Assembly (NCBI RefSeq): GCF_001613385.1
Contig: NZ_BDCG01000008.1
Coordinates: forward strand, 248,001 to 312,000
Direction: 5' to 3'
Origin: Nocardia flavorosea NBRC 108225
Lineage (GTDB): Bacteria > Actinomycetota > Actinomycetes > Mycobacteriales > Mycobacteriaceae
Length of the DNA: 64,000 nucleotides
Shown here: piece after piece, positions 12,782 through 22,773 of the stretch
Numbering within the stretch: position 1 is the stretch's first letter
How the letters are laid out: the number at the start of each line of letters is the position of its first letter
Position numbers and translations under genes: made by a program
Notes under the pieces: model-generated
Seen by the model: only the letters and a program-made list of their open reading frames with translations
Told to the model about the DNA's origin: nothing
Databases searched by the model: none

Positions 12782-13094
12782 GGGCAGGCGGTGCCAACCC
12801 GCCGATGGGCCCGGTCACAGCGAAACGATCTCGCTGTCACCAACACGCCGGCGAACGTGGCCGCTGGTCGCCGGGTTGGGGCGGACCACGGCGGGTAACC
12901 CCAGAGAAACAGGGCTTCCCAATGATTCTCCGACTCTGTAACGTTCGGATAACAGATCGTGGCACCATGGGTGATGGTTGTTCGCGAGCCCACCGCTTCC
13001 CGCAGACGGCGATGGTCTCGCGAACAGCCTCGCCCCATGTCCGGACAGGCCGGCGCGAACGACGAGGTTCCGCTCGAAAGGAGGTGAAGAGAAT

Positions 13095-14678
13095 ATGCGT
13101 ACGTCGCTCGGCATCTCCGCCGGGAACGAGGTGGTGTGCTCCGCACTGGTCACCACCGCGGCCAATGGCGCGCGGAAGTTCGACTACCGGGTCGTCTCGG
13201 CGGAGGAACATTCCGACCTCGGCGATCTCGTCGCGTCCTCGATCGAGCTGATGACGACCCAACTGCCCGGGAGCCATCAGCACGAAGCCGTTTTCGGACC
13301 GCATGTTCCCGCCCCCCGGACCTCCGGCCTCGACGTCGTCGCCGAACGCCCGCCCACCGGCGTCGCCGTGGCCTACCGCGGTAAGGAACAGGCCCAGGCC
13401 ATCCGGATGGCCACCGGCAAACATCGCGAACCGCAATTGGTCCCGGAGACCACCGCGGCACTCACCTTCCTGCGCGATACCGGCCTGCTGGACCGATACG
13501 GCACGGTCGCGGTGATCGACCTCGGCGCCTCCGGCTGCACGGTGTCGGTAGCCGATCCGGCCGACGGCACGGTCCTGCACACCGCCCGTACCACAACGGT
13601 CAGCGGGCGCGCGATCGACGATCTGCTGTACCGGCATCTGGTCGATCAGCACTACGCCCGGCGCGGCACCCGGCCCAACCGGAGCGTGCTGATCAATCGA
13701 GCGCGTACCGCCAAAGAACATCTCTCGGTCACCCAGGCCGTCACGATCGACCATATCGCCGGCCGGCCACTCAAACTCACCCGTACCGATTTCGAACTCC
13801 TCGCCGCCCGTCTACTGCGCGAACTGGCGCGGTTCACCTCGATGACCTTCGGCCTGGCCGACCGCTCGCCCGAAGCGGTCGTGGTGATCGGTGGCGGAGC
13901 GAATATCCCGGCGGTACTGGAAACCCTGCGCAGTGAACTCGATCTGCCCGTCCTGACAGTGCCGGATCCGGACGCCGTGATCGCCAAGGGCGCCGCGCTG
14001 CTCGCCGATACCGCCAGCGCCACCACGCCGATCGGCGCACTCACCCCCGACAAGTCCGGGAACACTCTGCTCAAGGCGTTCGGTACGGTCGCCGGCGCCA
14101 TCGTGGTGGTCGGGCTGATCGTCGGGTACGGAGTGAACACCGGCACACCGAATTCCGACGACGAGGTCTCCCCCGCCGGAACGACCAGCAGCGCGCAGGG
14201 ACCGCCCACCACCACGGCCGCCCCGACCACCTCTGTTGCTCCCACCACCACCGAGGCGGCACCGCAGCCGATCGAAGAACCCGCCGATACCGGTGCACCC
14301 TACGTACCGACCTACGAGCCCACCTACGAACCGCCGGTGACCACCGAGCCCCACACCGGCACGGCACCCTCCACCAGCGGCGAACCGACCTCACCCACCG
14401 AACCGACGACGATCACCGGCACCACCACCCCGCCGTCCTCGCAGCCGACCTTGCGCCCGGACCCGAACCTGCCACCCATCCCGTTCCCGGAAGGGCTCGG
14501 CCCGGGTGTCCTCGCACCGCCGCTGCCCCTCGAAGATCAACCCGCCCCGGACGATGCACCGTCCACCTCGGACAGGCCCTCCGAGGAAGGCACCCAGAGC
14601 ACCGAAACCACCTTCCAGGCCACGCCCCCGCCACCCGCGCCGGCACCCCGTCGTCCCGGGACGGGATCCGCGGGGTAG
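13095..14678 (+). CDS. membrane-anchored Hsp70/actin-fold ATPase-like protein
   Basis: 527 residues. The N-terminal ~330 residues look like an Hsp70/FtsA-type nucleotide-binding domain: a phosphate-1-like start (LGISAGNEVVCSALV), a phosphate-2 motif (VAVIDLGASGCTVSVAD) and an adenosine motif (VVVIGGGANIPAVLETL). A transmembrane helix (GTVAGAIVVVGLIVGYG) follows at about 345-365, then a long Thr/Pro-rich extracytoplasmic tail. There is no substrate-binding domain. The ATG follows an almost ideal ribosome site. The gene is divergent from groES. The function is unknown; a role at the envelope is inferred from topology. Confidence 0.8.
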   Translation: MRTSLGISAGNEVVCSALVTTAANGARKFDYRVVSAEEHSDLGDLVASSIELMTTQLPGSHQHEAVFGPHVPAPRTSGLDVVAERPPTGVAVAYRGKEQAQAIRMATGKHREPQLVPETTAALTFLRDTGLLDRYGTVAVIDLGASGCTVSVADPADGTVLHTARTTTVSGRAIDDLLYRHLVDQHYARRGTRPNRSVLINRARTAKEHLSVTQAVTIDHIAGRPLKLTRTDFELLAARLLRELARFTSMTFGLADRSPEAVVVIGGGANIPAVLETLRSELDLPVLTVPDPDAVIAKGAALLADTASATTPIGALTPDKSGNTLLKAFGTVAGAIVVVGLIVGYGVNTGTPNSDDEVSPAGTTSSAQGPPTTTAAPTTSVAPTTTEAAPQPIEEPADTGAPYVPTYEPTYEPPVTTEPHTGTAPSTSGEPTSPTEPTTITGTTTPPSSQPTLRPDPNLPPIPFPEGLGPGVLAPPLPLEDQPAPDDAPSTSDRPSEEGTQSTETTFQATPPPPAPAPRRPGTGSAG

Positions 14679-15264
14679 CACCCTCTGTTCCCCGTACAGC
14701 GCGTGTTTTCGACTGTGCCACGTGATGAGCCGACCGTCACGATCCGGTCCGGCCGGGCCGCGGAAGTCGCGTTCGGAAGCGTCGACGCAGCCGCGGTCCA
14801 GAGTTCGGGGTCGCGCGCACAGTGTCCACGCCGACTCACCGGATCTTGGGCATTCCCCGGCGGGGTAGCCGCGTGCCACGGCGTTCGCGCCGCGATATCG
14901 ACCGATCCCCGCTGGTCGCAGGGGTAGTCGCCGTCGAGCCGGTAAATCCGGACTGCATCGCTGCCGCATCGGCGTGTTCGGATCGCGCCACGCCGGACGG
15001 TACGGCCGTTCGGCAGCGGATGGCGATATCGGTGCCGCGCACGTTCACCGCGGGCGCAGAGGCGCGACAAACCCGCACCACGTGCAGGCGAGTCATACCG
15101 GTGCCCTCCGCCTCGACGGCCCCGGCAACACCTTTCGATAACCACCTACCCGGTCCGCGGTCGATACGGGACAGGCCGGTTCCTGCACACCCGGCATCGC
15201 GGCCGGCCGTGGACACGGTGGCCGGGGCGAACCGGAGGCCGAAACGCCGAAACCTATGGACCGC
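14679..15264. other. 586-base gap between convergent genes
   Basis: No open frame here has a convincing start, composition or family resemblance. Just past the tsaD stop lies GGCCGAAACGCCGAAACC, which faintly recalls the right end of the palindromic elements, but no partner arm was found. Confidence 0.5.
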
Positions 15265-16302
15265 TCAGCTCACCTGGCTGACCGATACCGGCAGCCCCGG
15301 ATCGCTGGCCACGGACAGAGGCGAGGGTTCGGCGCCGCCACCGATCACATGAGCGCCCAGCGCGGCGATCATCACCCCGTTATCGGTGCACAGCCGCGGT
15401 TTCGGTATCCGCAGCGTCAATCCCGCGGCGGCACATCGCTCTTCGGCCATGGAGCGGATTCGGGTGTTCGCGGTGGCGCCACCGCCGAGCACCAGCGTGT
15501 CCACGCCCACATCCTGGGCCGCCCGGATCGCTTTCATGGTCAGCACATCCGCGACCGCTTCCTGGAACGAGGCCGCGATATCGGGTATCGGCAACTCCTC
15601 GACCCCCTGCCTGTGCTGCGCCTCCACATACCGGGCCACTGCGGTTTTCAGGCCGGAGAAGGAGAAATCGTGGCGGGCGTCGCGCGGGCCGGTCATTCCG
15701 CGGGGGAAGGCGATCGCCGCCGGATCGCCGGTGACTGCGGCCGCGTCGAGTGCGGGACCTCCGGGGTATCCGAGGCCGAGCAGGCGGGCTACCTTGTCGA
15801 AGGCTTCACCGGCAGCGTCGTCCACGGTGCTGCCCAATTCGATCAGTGGCCGCGACAGATCCTCGACGTGCAGCAGATGCGTATGCCCACCGGACACCAG
15901 CAGCGCCACACACGGCGGCATCGGGCCGTGCTCGAGCGTGTCCACGGCGACGTGACCGCCGAGATGGTTCAACGCATAGAATGGAATATCCCAGGCCGCC
16001 GCATAGGCTTTGGCGGCCGCAACACCCACCAGCAGGGCGCCCGCGAGCCCGGGCCCGATGGTCACCGCGAGGGCGTCGGGGGCGACGATCCCGGCGGTGG
16101 ACAGGGCGCGGCGCATGGCCGGCACGATCGCCTCGAGATGGGCACGCGACGCGATCTCGGGAACCACCCCACCGAAGCGGGCATGTTCGGCGACGCTCGA
16201 GGCCACCTCGTCGGCGAGAAGTTCACAGCTGCCGTCCGGATGGCGCCGTACGATTCCGACGCCGGTTTCGTCACAGGAACTCTCGATCCCCATGACGATC
16301 AC
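15265..16302 (-). CDS. tsaD: tRNA t6A threonylcarbamoyltransferase TsaD
   Basis: With TsaB and TsaE it transfers threonylcarbamoyl from TC-AMP to A37 of ANN-decoding tRNAs. 345 residues with the Kae1/TsaD ASKHA fold: [15 protein letters not shown] at the N-terminus, the metal-ligand HxxxH motif ([12 protein letters not shown]) near residue 110, and VSGGHTHL. The GTG start overlaps the rimI stop by 4 nt (GTGA). Last gene of the alr-hydrolase-tsaE-tsaB-rimI-tsaD run. Confidence 0.96.
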   Translation of the reverse strand: MIVMGIESSCDETGVGIVRRHPDGSCELLADEVASSVAEHARFGGVVPEIASRAHLEAIVPAMRRALSTAGIVAPDALAVTIGPGLAGALLVGVAAAKAYAAAWDIPFYALNHLGGHVAVDTLEHGPMPPCVALLVSGGHTHLLHVEDLSRPLIELGSTVDDAAGEAFDKVARLLGLGYPGGPALDAAAVTGDPAAIAFPRGMTGPRDARHDFSFSGLKTAVARYVEAQHRQGVEELPIPDIAASFQEAVADVLTMKAIRAAQDVGVDTLVLGGGATANTRIRSMAEERCAAAGLTLRIPKPRLCTDNGVMIAALGAHVIGGGAEPSPLSVASDPGLPVSVSQVS

Positions 16303-16817
16303 GACAGCACCCCGTCCGGAGTACGCGGGACCACACCCGCCGGAACATCTTCCAGCGCGGGCCGGCGCATCGTGTACGCGTCGGCCCCACTGGGGTGGTA
16401 GTAGTTCTTGCGCAGGCCGATGATGTGGAAACCGTGTTTGGCGTACAGCGCGATCGCCGGCGCGTTATCGGTGCGCACCTCCAGGAACACCGGGCCGCCA
16501 CGGCGCCCGGCCTCGGCCAGCAGCGCTTCCAGCAGAACGGTGCCGATGCCGGCCCGATGGCAGGCCGGATCGACCCCGATGGTGTGCACCTCGGCTTCCG
16601 GATGCTCGGCATCGCCGAGCAACGCGATCCCCGCGTAGCCGACCATCCGCCCGGACTCGTCGCGCGCGGTGATGTAGCGGTTGTAGCGGGCCGAAAGCTC
16701 CGAATGGAACGATACGGCCTGCCACGGGTCGTCCTCCGGGAACAGCAGTTGCTCCAATTCCACACAGCCTGCGATATCGGCCGGTGCCATGGGTGCTATC
16801 CGGATCCCCATCGTCAC
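16299..16817 (-). CDS. rimI: N-alpha-acetyltransferase RimI
   Basis: A 172-residue GNAT acetyltransferase with the acetyl-CoA loop [15 protein letters not shown] and the C-terminal [26 protein letters not shown] typical of RimI, which acetylates N-termini such as that of ribosomal protein S18. It starts GTG with a 4-nt overlap with tsaB and ends with a 4-nt overlap with tsaD. Confidence 0.93.
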   Translation of the reverse strand: MTMGIRIAPMAPADIAGCVELEQLLFPEDDPWQAVSFHSELSARYNRYITARDESGRMVGYAGIALLGDAEHPEAEVHTIGVDPACHRAGIGTVLLEALLAEAGRRGGPVFLEVRTDNAPAIALYAKHGFHIIGLRKNYYHPSGADAYTMRRPALEDVPAGVVPRTPDGVLS

Positions 16818-17521
16818 GCTCCCATCCGGTCGAGGGTGCGGTAGCTTTTCTCGACCGCGTCGGGTCGCCGCAGATACATCGGAACCAGGGGCTCCGGGGT
16901 CGCGCTCGACAGCAACGCGGGCACCGCCACCTGCGCCAGACCGGCAGGCGACGGAGTCTGCGCGGGCAGCACGGGCAGATCGAACATTGCGGTATGCGCC
17001 GCGGATCCGGCGATCTTGGTGGCGCCGGCGATATCCAGGTCGGCGGGTTTGCCGACCTCGGGTCCGGCGATGCGGCGGATACCGTGGCCGCGATACCGCG
17101 CGGAATACACCTCGCGCCGGCGGGCGTCGGTGACGACCAGCAGTTCGTCGTCGGGGCCGAGTTCATCGGCACAGTCGGCGGCGAGGGCATCCAGACTGCA
17201 CACACCGTGCACCGGAATGCCCAGCGCATCACCGAACGCGGCGGCGGTGGCCATTCCGACACGCAGCCCGGTGAACGGTCCCGGACCGATCCCGGCCACC
17301 ACTGCCGCGATATCCGTGCGGGCGATCCCCGCTTCGGAAATACATTCCAGAATCTGCGGGGTGAGCGCTTCGGCGTGGGCGCGGGCATCGACGAGCGTCC
17401 GGACGGCGAGGGTCCGCGGGCGGGCGGTGCCCGGGCTGTTCGCACCGGCCGCCGCCTGCTCCAGCTCGACCAGTCCCGCCGTGACGGCAGGCGTCGCGGT
17501 GTCGACAGCAAGTGCAAGCAT
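16814..17521 (-). CDS. tsaB: TsaB, partner of TsaD
   Basis: A 235-residue inactive TsaD paralogue that forms the TsaD-TsaB core of the t6A complex. It shows MLALAVDTATPAVTAGL, the GIGPGPFTGLRVGMATAAA segment and DARRREVYSARY. The ATG at 17521 is chosen; a GTG four codons upstream (17533) is possible. Neither has a strong ribosome site, but tsaE ends 51 nt upstream on the same transcript. Confidence 0.93.
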   Translation of the reverse strand: MLALAVDTATPAVTAGLVELEQAAAGANSPGTARPRTLAVRTLVDARAHAEALTPQILECISEAGIARTDIAAVVAGIGPGPFTGLRVGMATAAAFGDALGIPVHGVCSLDALAADCADELGPDDELLVVTDARRREVYSARYRGHGIRRIAGPEVGKPADLDIAGATKIAGSAAHTAMFDLPVLPAQTPSPAGLAQVAVPALLSSATPEPLVPMYLRRPDAVEKSYRTLDRMGA

Positions 17522-17572
17522 GATTTGGTCCACGATACCGGGTGACCGACCGCACACGATGGTGGCGCACGG

Positions 17573-18073
17573 CTACTCGCCGGGGCCGGTGGCCACCCAC
17601 TCCCAAGTAGCCGTCCGCACTTCGGATTCCGGTTCGCGGGCCATCCGCACGAGTAGATGGCGGCCCGTCAGCCGTTCCACTACACCGCTACCCCACTCCA
17701 CCACGACGACCGCGTCGTCGAGCTCGGTATCGAGATCGAGGGCGTCGAGTTCGTCCGGACTGCCGCCGAGCCGGTAGGCATCGACATGCACCAGCGGCAC
17801 CGGCGGACCGTCCGCGCGCGGGCCCGCGGCATGGCGGCGGGCAATGACGAAGGTCGGTGAACTGACCCGGCCACCGACCCCCAGACCTGCGGCGATACCG
17901 CGGGTGAGCGCAGTCTTGCCGGCCCCTAGCGGGCCGTCGAGTACCACCAGGTCACCCGCGCGCAGGCCGCTCGCGAGTTCGCGGCCGAGCGCCTCGGTAT
18001 CGGCGACGGTCGGCAGTTCGCGCTCGAACCGCTGCTCGGGGGTGGTGGGCTGCCCCGCGCTGTGATCAGCCAC
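17573..18073 (-). CDS. tsaE: tRNA t6A ATPase TsaE
   Basis: A 166-residue ATPase needed for t6A cycling. Walker A GPLGAGKTALTRGIA, then SSPTFVI and VHVDAYRLG are signature elements; VVVVEWGSG matches the Walker B region. The GTG at 18073 overlaps the upstream hydrolase gene by 8 nt, so translation is probably coupled. Confidence 0.94.
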   Translation of the reverse strand: MADHSAGQPTTPEQRFERELPTVADTEALGRELASGLRAGDLVVLDGPLGAGKTALTRGIAAGLGVGGRVSSPTFVIARRHAAGPRADGPPVPLVHVDAYRLGGSPDELDALDLDTELDDAVVVVEWGSGVVERLTGRHLLVRMAREPESEVRTATWEWVATGPGE

Positions 18074-19145
18074 CGGCGGCCTCGCTCAGATCGTCCTTGC
18101 CGACCACCCCGGCGCGAAGCAGCAGCCGATCCAGGGCGGCATTCGTCTCGTCCGGATACTGCAGCTGCGGCATATGCGCGCACTCCGGCAGCCGGACGAG
18201 TTCGCAATCGGCCAATTCCCGCGCCAGCGCACGGGAATTGCGGAACGGGATCACCAGATCGCGGATACCGCCGAGTACCAGAACCGGAAGATCGCGCAGC
18301 ACCGGCAGTGCCGCGGCCTCGTCGTGTAATTCGATGGCCTTCAGGAACTTCACCACGGTTTCCACCGGTGTCCGGTCGATCATCATGGTGGTAAACCGCG
18401 ACAGGGTCGGGCTCACCGGGCCGTGGAACGAACATGCATGCAGGATCGGCGTGATGATATGCCGGGCGGTGACCCGTCCGGCCTGCACCAGCGCCGGCGC
18501 GGTGTGCACGGCCAGCCGGAACCCGTCGATCGCCGGATTGCGCAGCAGCTGGCCGATCCCGGCGGAGGTCACCTCCGCGGCGGCGGTGGACAGCAGGGCC
18601 ACAGCCCGCACGCGCTGCGTGAACAGATCACCCGCATGCGCGGCAGCGGCCAGCACCGCCATCCCGCCGAGAGAATGCCCGACCAGGATCAGCGGTCCAC
18701 GCGGTGCCTTGGCATCGATCACCGTGAGCAGGTCGCGGCCGAGCTGGTTCACCGTGCAGCTGTCGGTTTCCGGGGTACCCGACCGGCCGTGCCCGCGCAG
18801 ATCGAACAGCACAAGCCGCAGCCGCGAGCCCCAGCGTTGCGCCAGATGCCGGCGTTGGAAATGGAAGGACTCCATGCTGTTACAGAACCCGTGGATGAAA
18901 ACCACGGTCGCCTCCGCATCGCCGGTGCCCCATTCGCGGGTGGCCAGGCAGACACCGTCGTCGGCGATCACCTCGCCGGCGCGGTCGAGATCGATCAGCG
19001 CGAAGTTCTCGTCCCGGTATTCGTCGCGCACCGGCGGCCACAGCACTTTCGCACCCGCCCGGCGTAGCGCATGCACACCGGCCATGACGCCCACTACACC
19101 GGCCGTGGCCAGCCCACCCCGCAACAACGTCGCCCTTGGTTTCAC
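18066..19145 (-). CDS. alpha/beta hydrolase
   Basis: 359 residues with an alpha/beta-hydrolase fold. The oxyanion region is FIHGFCNSMESFHFQ, the nucleophile elbow GHSLGG supplies the Ser, an acid lies near GGIRDLVIPF, and the His is probably in ECAHMPQLQYPDE. A hydrophobic N-terminal stretch (ATAGVVGVMAGVHAL) suggests membrane association. The substrate is unknown. The GTG start overlaps the alr stop by 4 nt; genes of this type recur between alr and tsaE in actinobacteria. Confidence 0.85.
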   Translation of the reverse strand: MKPRATLLRGGLATAGVVGVMAGVHALRRAGAKVLWPPVRDEYRDENFALIDLDRAGEVIADDGVCLATREWGTGDAEATVVFIHGFCNSMESFHFQRRHLAQRWGSRLRLVLFDLRGHGRSGTPETDSCTVNQLGRDLLTVIDAKAPRGPLILVGHSLGGMAVLAAAAHAGDLFTQRVRAVALLSTAAAEVTSAGIGQLLRNPAIDGFRLAVHTAPALVQAGRVTARHIITPILHACSFHGPVSPTLSRFTTMMIDRTPVETVVKFLKAIELHDEAAALPVLRDLPVLVLGGIRDLVIPFRNSRALARELADCELVRLPECAHMPQLQYPDETNAALDRLLLRAGVVGKDDLSEAAGG

Positions 19146-20290
19146 CGTGCTCCTCCCCTATGACAACGGTGTACCCGGCCGCGTGGCGCACACACCACTT
19201 CGTAGTGGATGGTGCCGAGGAGGTCCGCCCAGTCCTGGGCGCGCGGTTCCCCGCGGGTGCCGGGGCCGAACATGATGGCGGTATCGCCCTCCGCGACCCC
19301 GTCGCTGTTGTCACCGAGGTCGACCACGAGCTGGTCCATACAGACCCGCCCCCGGTTCGGCCGCCGGCGGCCACCGACCCACACCTCCATCCGGTTGCCG
19401 AGCGTCCGGAACACTCCGTCGGCGTACCCGGCCGGGATCAACGCGACCGTGGTGGCGGCAGGTGCGATCCACTCGTGGCCGTAGGAAACACCCTCCCCCG
19501 CGGCCACCTCCTTGACCAGCGCCACTTCGGCCTGGAAGGTCATCGCGGGCCGCAGATCGAATTCGCCGATATCCGGGACGGGCGTCAGGCCGTAGACGGC
19601 GATCCCCGGGCGGACCATGTCGAAAGCCAGATCCGGCCTGGTCAGGGTGGCCGCGGAATTGGCCAGGTGGACTAGTTCGGGTTCCAGCCCGTACTCCTTG
19701 GCCGTGGCGATGGCTTCCAGGAACCGGTCACGCTGCCGATCGATCACCGGGTGGTACGGCTCGTCGGCATGGGCGAGATGGGAGAAGATCGCCCGGAACC
19801 GGACGGTGTCCTCGTCGACCAGTTTGCGCAGGTCGGCGAGCACTCTCGGATAGACGAGCGGGTCGACACCGTTGCGGTTGAGCCCGGTATCGACCTTCAG
19901 CGTGACGATCGCGCGGCGGCCCAGCTCCCGGGCGGCCGCGGCCACCGCTGCCAGCTGTTCCGGCGAGGAGATACCGATCTCGATATCGGCGGCGACGGCG
20001 GCGGCGTAATCGGCGTCACAGACATTGAGCCAGCACAGGATCGGTGCCTCGATCCCGGCGCCCCGTAGCGCCACCGCCTCCTCGATCGTGGTGACCCCGA
20101 GTTCGGCCGCCCCCGCGGCCAGCGCCGCCCGCGCGACCTCGACGGCCCCGTGGTTGTAACCGTCGGCCTTGACCACCACCATCACCGCGGCGTCGCCGGC
20201 GTGTGCCCGCAGAACGCCCACATTGTGCGCGATGGCATCCAGATCGACGATCGTCTCCACTTGCCCATTCACATCTGCCGATACTGCCAT
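19142..20290 (-). CDS. alr: alanine racemase
   Basis: Interconverts L- and D-alanine for peptidoglycan, using PLP. 382 residues from the ATG at 20290. The PLP lysine lies in VVVKADGYNHG, the second catalytic base Tyr in GVSYGHEW, and the usual C-terminal LGTIHYEVVCAPRGRV is present. GGGGAG abuts the chosen ATG, which is too close; a GTG six codons in (20272) is possible. Head gene of the tsa operon by position. Confidence 0.95.
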   Translation of the reverse strand: MAVSADVNGQVETIVDLDAIAHNVGVLRAHAGDAAVMVVVKADGYNHGAVEVARAALAAGAAELGVTTIEEAVALRGAGIEAPILCWLNVCDADYAAAVAADIEIGISSPEQLAAVAAAARELGRRAIVTLKVDTGLNRNGVDPLVYPRVLADLRKLVDEDTVRFRAIFSHLAHADEPYHPVIDRQRDRFLEAIATAKEYGLEPELVHLANSAATLTRPDLAFDMVRPGIAVYGLTPVPDIGEFDLRPAMTFQAEVALVKEVAAGEGVSYGHEWIAPAATTVALIPAGYADGVFRTLGNRMEVWVGGRRRPNRGRVCMDQLVVDLGDNSDGVAEGDTAIMFGPGTRGEPRAQDWADLLGTIHYEVVCAPRGRVHRCHRGGAR

Positions 20291-20490
20291 CTCCCCGAAT
20301 GGTCGAGTTCGATGCCCACCTGCATATGCCTCACCGACCAGCATCGGCCCATCCGGTGGCACCGGAGTTCACCCGGCCCGGAAAAGACCGGACTCCTGCA
20401 GTCGTGCAACGTCTCGGGTTGCCGGGCGGCAGTACCGCCTTTCGACGTCGTGAACCCGCCCCGCCCGCCGGCATCCTACGAGCTGTCGCC

Positions 20491-21957
20491 TCATCGACCG
20501 GGCGATAGAGCCCGCAAATGCGCGATGGCCTGCCTGAGATGGCGTAGGAGAAGACCTGCCGAGATCGGGGCGGTGCCGGAGTCCACGGAGTGCGCGGCGA
20601 TATCGGCGGCGATTGCGTGCGCCCGCGCCGCCGCGGCCGCGGCCCATCCCGGTTCCCGGCCCGCGGCGAGCAGGGCACCGATCACACCCGACAGCACATC
20701 GCCGGCCCCGGCCGTGGCCGACCAGGATCCACCGGCCTCGTTGACCAGCACCGGCCTCCCGGGTTCGGCAATCAAGGTCGCCCGTCCTTTCAACAGCACC
20801 GTGACCTGCCATGCTTCGGCGAGTTCTCGCACCGCCGCGACGCGATCCGGACCGGGTTCACGGCCGGTGAGCCTGGTGAACTCGCCGGCATGCGGGGTGA
20901 GCACGGTAGCTGCCCGGCGACGACGGACCAGCTCGGGTTCCTGCGCCAGCAGAGTGAGACCATCGGCATCGACTACCACCGGTAGATCGGTGGCCAGGAT
21001 CTCGGCGAGGCGATCGCGGGCGCCGCGGTCGATTCCGGAGCCGGGGCCGAATACCCAGGACTGGACCCGGCCGGTCGCGGCCGGCTCGGCGGTCACGATC
21101 ACTTCCGGGTACTGCGCGAGGACGGCCGGGCCCCCGGTTCCGACATAACGGACCATTCCCGAGGTCGCGGCGACCGCCGCCCCGGTACAGAGCACCGCCG
21201 CGCCCGGATAGGTCTCGCTGCCGGCATGCACCCCGACAACTCCCTGCGTGTACTTGTCGTCCTCCGCCCCTGGCACGGGCCAGCCCGCGCCCACTTCCGC
21301 CGGTTCCAGCGCGGCGAGCTTCGGCTCCGGCAGTCGTAAACCGATGGGCACCAGTATGATCCGGCCACAACGCGACGCCGCCAACGCGTGCACCGGTTTT
21401 CGGGCACCGAACGCCACAGTGACCGCCGCCTGCACCGCGGGCCCGTCGGCCGCCCCGGTATCCGGATCGACACCGCTGGGCAGATCGGCGGCGATGATCG
21501 GAACGGTCAGCTCCGCGACGATTCTCGCCGCATCAGGACGCAACGACCCACGTCCGGAAATTCCGACGATCCCGTCCACCACCACATCCGCGCCGGCCAA
21601 TTCTCCAAGGGCCGCATCCGGTTCAGCACATACCCTGCCCCCGGCCCGGCGCAATGCGGCAAGTCCGGCAGCATGGGCACGTTCCGGTTTCAACAGCACC
21701 GCGGTAACCGCCACACCACGCCGGCGCAGCATCGATCCCGCCCACAAGGCATCCCCGCCGTTGTCCCCGGAGCCCACCAGCAGCCCGACCCTCCGGCCGG
21801 CGACTCCACCACTGCGGGAGCGCAGTTCGGCCGTCACCACCGCGGCCAGCCCGTAGGCGGCGCGCCGCATCGGCATCCCCGCAGGGACCCGGGGGAACAA
21901 TTCGGCCTCCGCCGCACGCACCTCATCAGCGGTGTAATAACCGGCCAGTTCGCCCAC
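20491..21957 (-). CDS. nnr: bifunctional NAD(P)HX epimerase/dehydratase
   Basis: Repairs hydrated NAD(P)H. 488 residues: an N-terminal YjeF_N epimerase domain (GSGDNGGDALWAGSMLRRRG, DLPSGVDPDTG), then a C-terminal ADP-dependent dehydratase domain (GVHAGSETYPGAAVL, GPGSG, VVDADGLTLL, TPHAGEFTRL, GAGDVLSGVIGALLA). The second GTG (21957) has GGAGG 8 nt upstream; the first (21966) abuts it. It is divergent from the cupredoxin gene. Confidence 0.94.
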   Translation of the reverse strand: MGELAGYYTADEVRAAEAELFPRVPAGMPMRRAAYGLAAVVTAELRSRSGGVAGRRVGLLVGSGDNGGDALWAGSMLRRRGVAVTAVLLKPERAHAAGLAALRRAGGRVCAEPDAALGELAGADVVVDGIVGISGRGSLRPDAARIVAELTVPIIAADLPSGVDPDTGAADGPAVQAAVTVAFGARKPVHALAASRCGRIILVPIGLRLPEPKLAALEPAEVGAGWPVPGAEDDKYTQGVVGVHAGSETYPGAAVLCTGAAVAATSGMVRYVGTGGPAVLAQYPEVIVTAEPAATGRVQSWVFGPGSGIDRGARDRLAEILATDLPVVVDADGLTLLAQEPELVRRRRAATVLTPHAGEFTRLTGREPGPDRVAAVRELAEAWQVTVLLKGRATLIAEPGRPVLVNEAGGSWSATAGAGDVLSGVIGALLAAGREPGWAAAAAARAHAIAADIAAHSVDSGTAPISAGLLLRHLRQAIAHLRALSPGR

Positions 21958-22013
21958 CGAACACACCTCCGCAGTCGACAGCCAACGACGCCAGCAGACT
22001 ACGCTTGGCCGTC

Positions 22014-22424
22014 ATGCCCCGACCTCACCGTGCCGTATCGGCCGCCGTCGCCGGACTCTCGCTCGTGGCGGCCCTGCTGGCCGGTTGCGGATCCGACGAG
22101 TCCGCGCCTTCCCGCTCCGACACGTCGGTCACCGGGGCGGCGGAGAACACCGAAAACGCGGAGGCGACGGTCACCGTGTTCGTCGAGGAGGACGCGTTCT
22201 CACCGGCCGAGATCACCATCACCGCGGGCGATACCGTGTCCTGGCATTTCGACGGCGATATCCCGCACGGTGTCCAGGGCATCGGCGACAAGGCGATGGG
22301 CCTGAACAGCCCGCTGTTCGAGGTCGGCAATTGGAGCTACACCTTCACCTCACCGGGCGAGTACCGCTACCTGTGCCCGATCCACCCGGATATGCGGGGA
22401 ACGATCACCGTCGAGGAAGCCTGA
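22014..22424 (+). CDS. cupredoxin-domain lipoprotein
   Basis: 136 residues. The signal peptide ends in a lipobox LLAGC with lipidation Cys25. A plastocyanin-like domain follows a short Ser/Glu-rich linker. Type-1 copper ligands are visible: His85 (DIPHGV), Cys121, His124 and Met127 (CPIHPDM). It is probably an extracytoplasmic electron carrier or copper protein; the partner is unknown. The start is close to the promoter it shares with nnr, and no ribosome site is obvious. Confidence 0.85.
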   Translation: MPRPHRAVSAAVAGLSLVAALLAGCGSDESAPSRSDTSVTGAAENTENAEATVTVFVEEDAFSPAEITITAGDTVSWHFDGDIPHGVQGIGDKAMGLNSPLFEVGNWSYTFTSPGEYRYLCPIHPDMRGTITVEEA

Positions 22425-22773
22425 CCGGAACACTGCTGAGAGCGGACCTTTCCGGAACGGGCCGAATTCAGCGAGCCGGTCCGCCGCGAGAGCTCGAGGG
22501 TGCCGCGCGCCGGCTATCACGTGGGTACTCGCTACGGACGCGTCAGGGCGCATCCGCAGGCCACGTGCGAGGCCGGCGACGCGCTCGATACTCGCGTATA
22601 GAACAGCAGCGCACGCACGGACGGGCCGGTCGAGGCAATCGGAGACACGCCCCACCGGTGTCGCGGTGTCCCCGGCCGGGCACTCGCCGGTCAGTCGACG
22701 CCGTGGGCCCTGACTCCGGGGCGGCCAGAGCACCACATATCATCGCGTACAACGGAAGCGGAGGCAGCGGCTC
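22425..22773. other. 349-base gap between the cupredoxin gene and glmS
   Basis: No gene is supported. GCCGAATTCAGCGAG at 22461-22475 matches the conserved left end of the palindromic elements at 14 of 15 bases. As in copy A, a CACTGCTGA lies a short way upstream, so this may be a decayed third copy. Confidence 0.4.

Larger units (their letters stand above)
12588..13094. other. regulatory region between groES and the Hsp70-like gene
   Basis: About 500 bases separate the divergent genes. The groES side holds a ~160-nt leader, the tandem CIRCE operators and the promoter. The other side ends in a near-perfect ribosome site (AAGGAGGTGA) for the gene at 13095. No further gene is supported. Confidence 0.7.

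Noticed and set aside
14836..15216. Possible small gene between the Hsp70-like gene and tsaD
   Set aside because: Arg/Ser-rich translation in every frame, no ribosome site and no recognisable domain.
15236..15264. Fourth copy of the palindromic element after tsaD
   Set aside because: Only a short GGCCGAAAC-type similarity; no matching outer arm or conserved end found.
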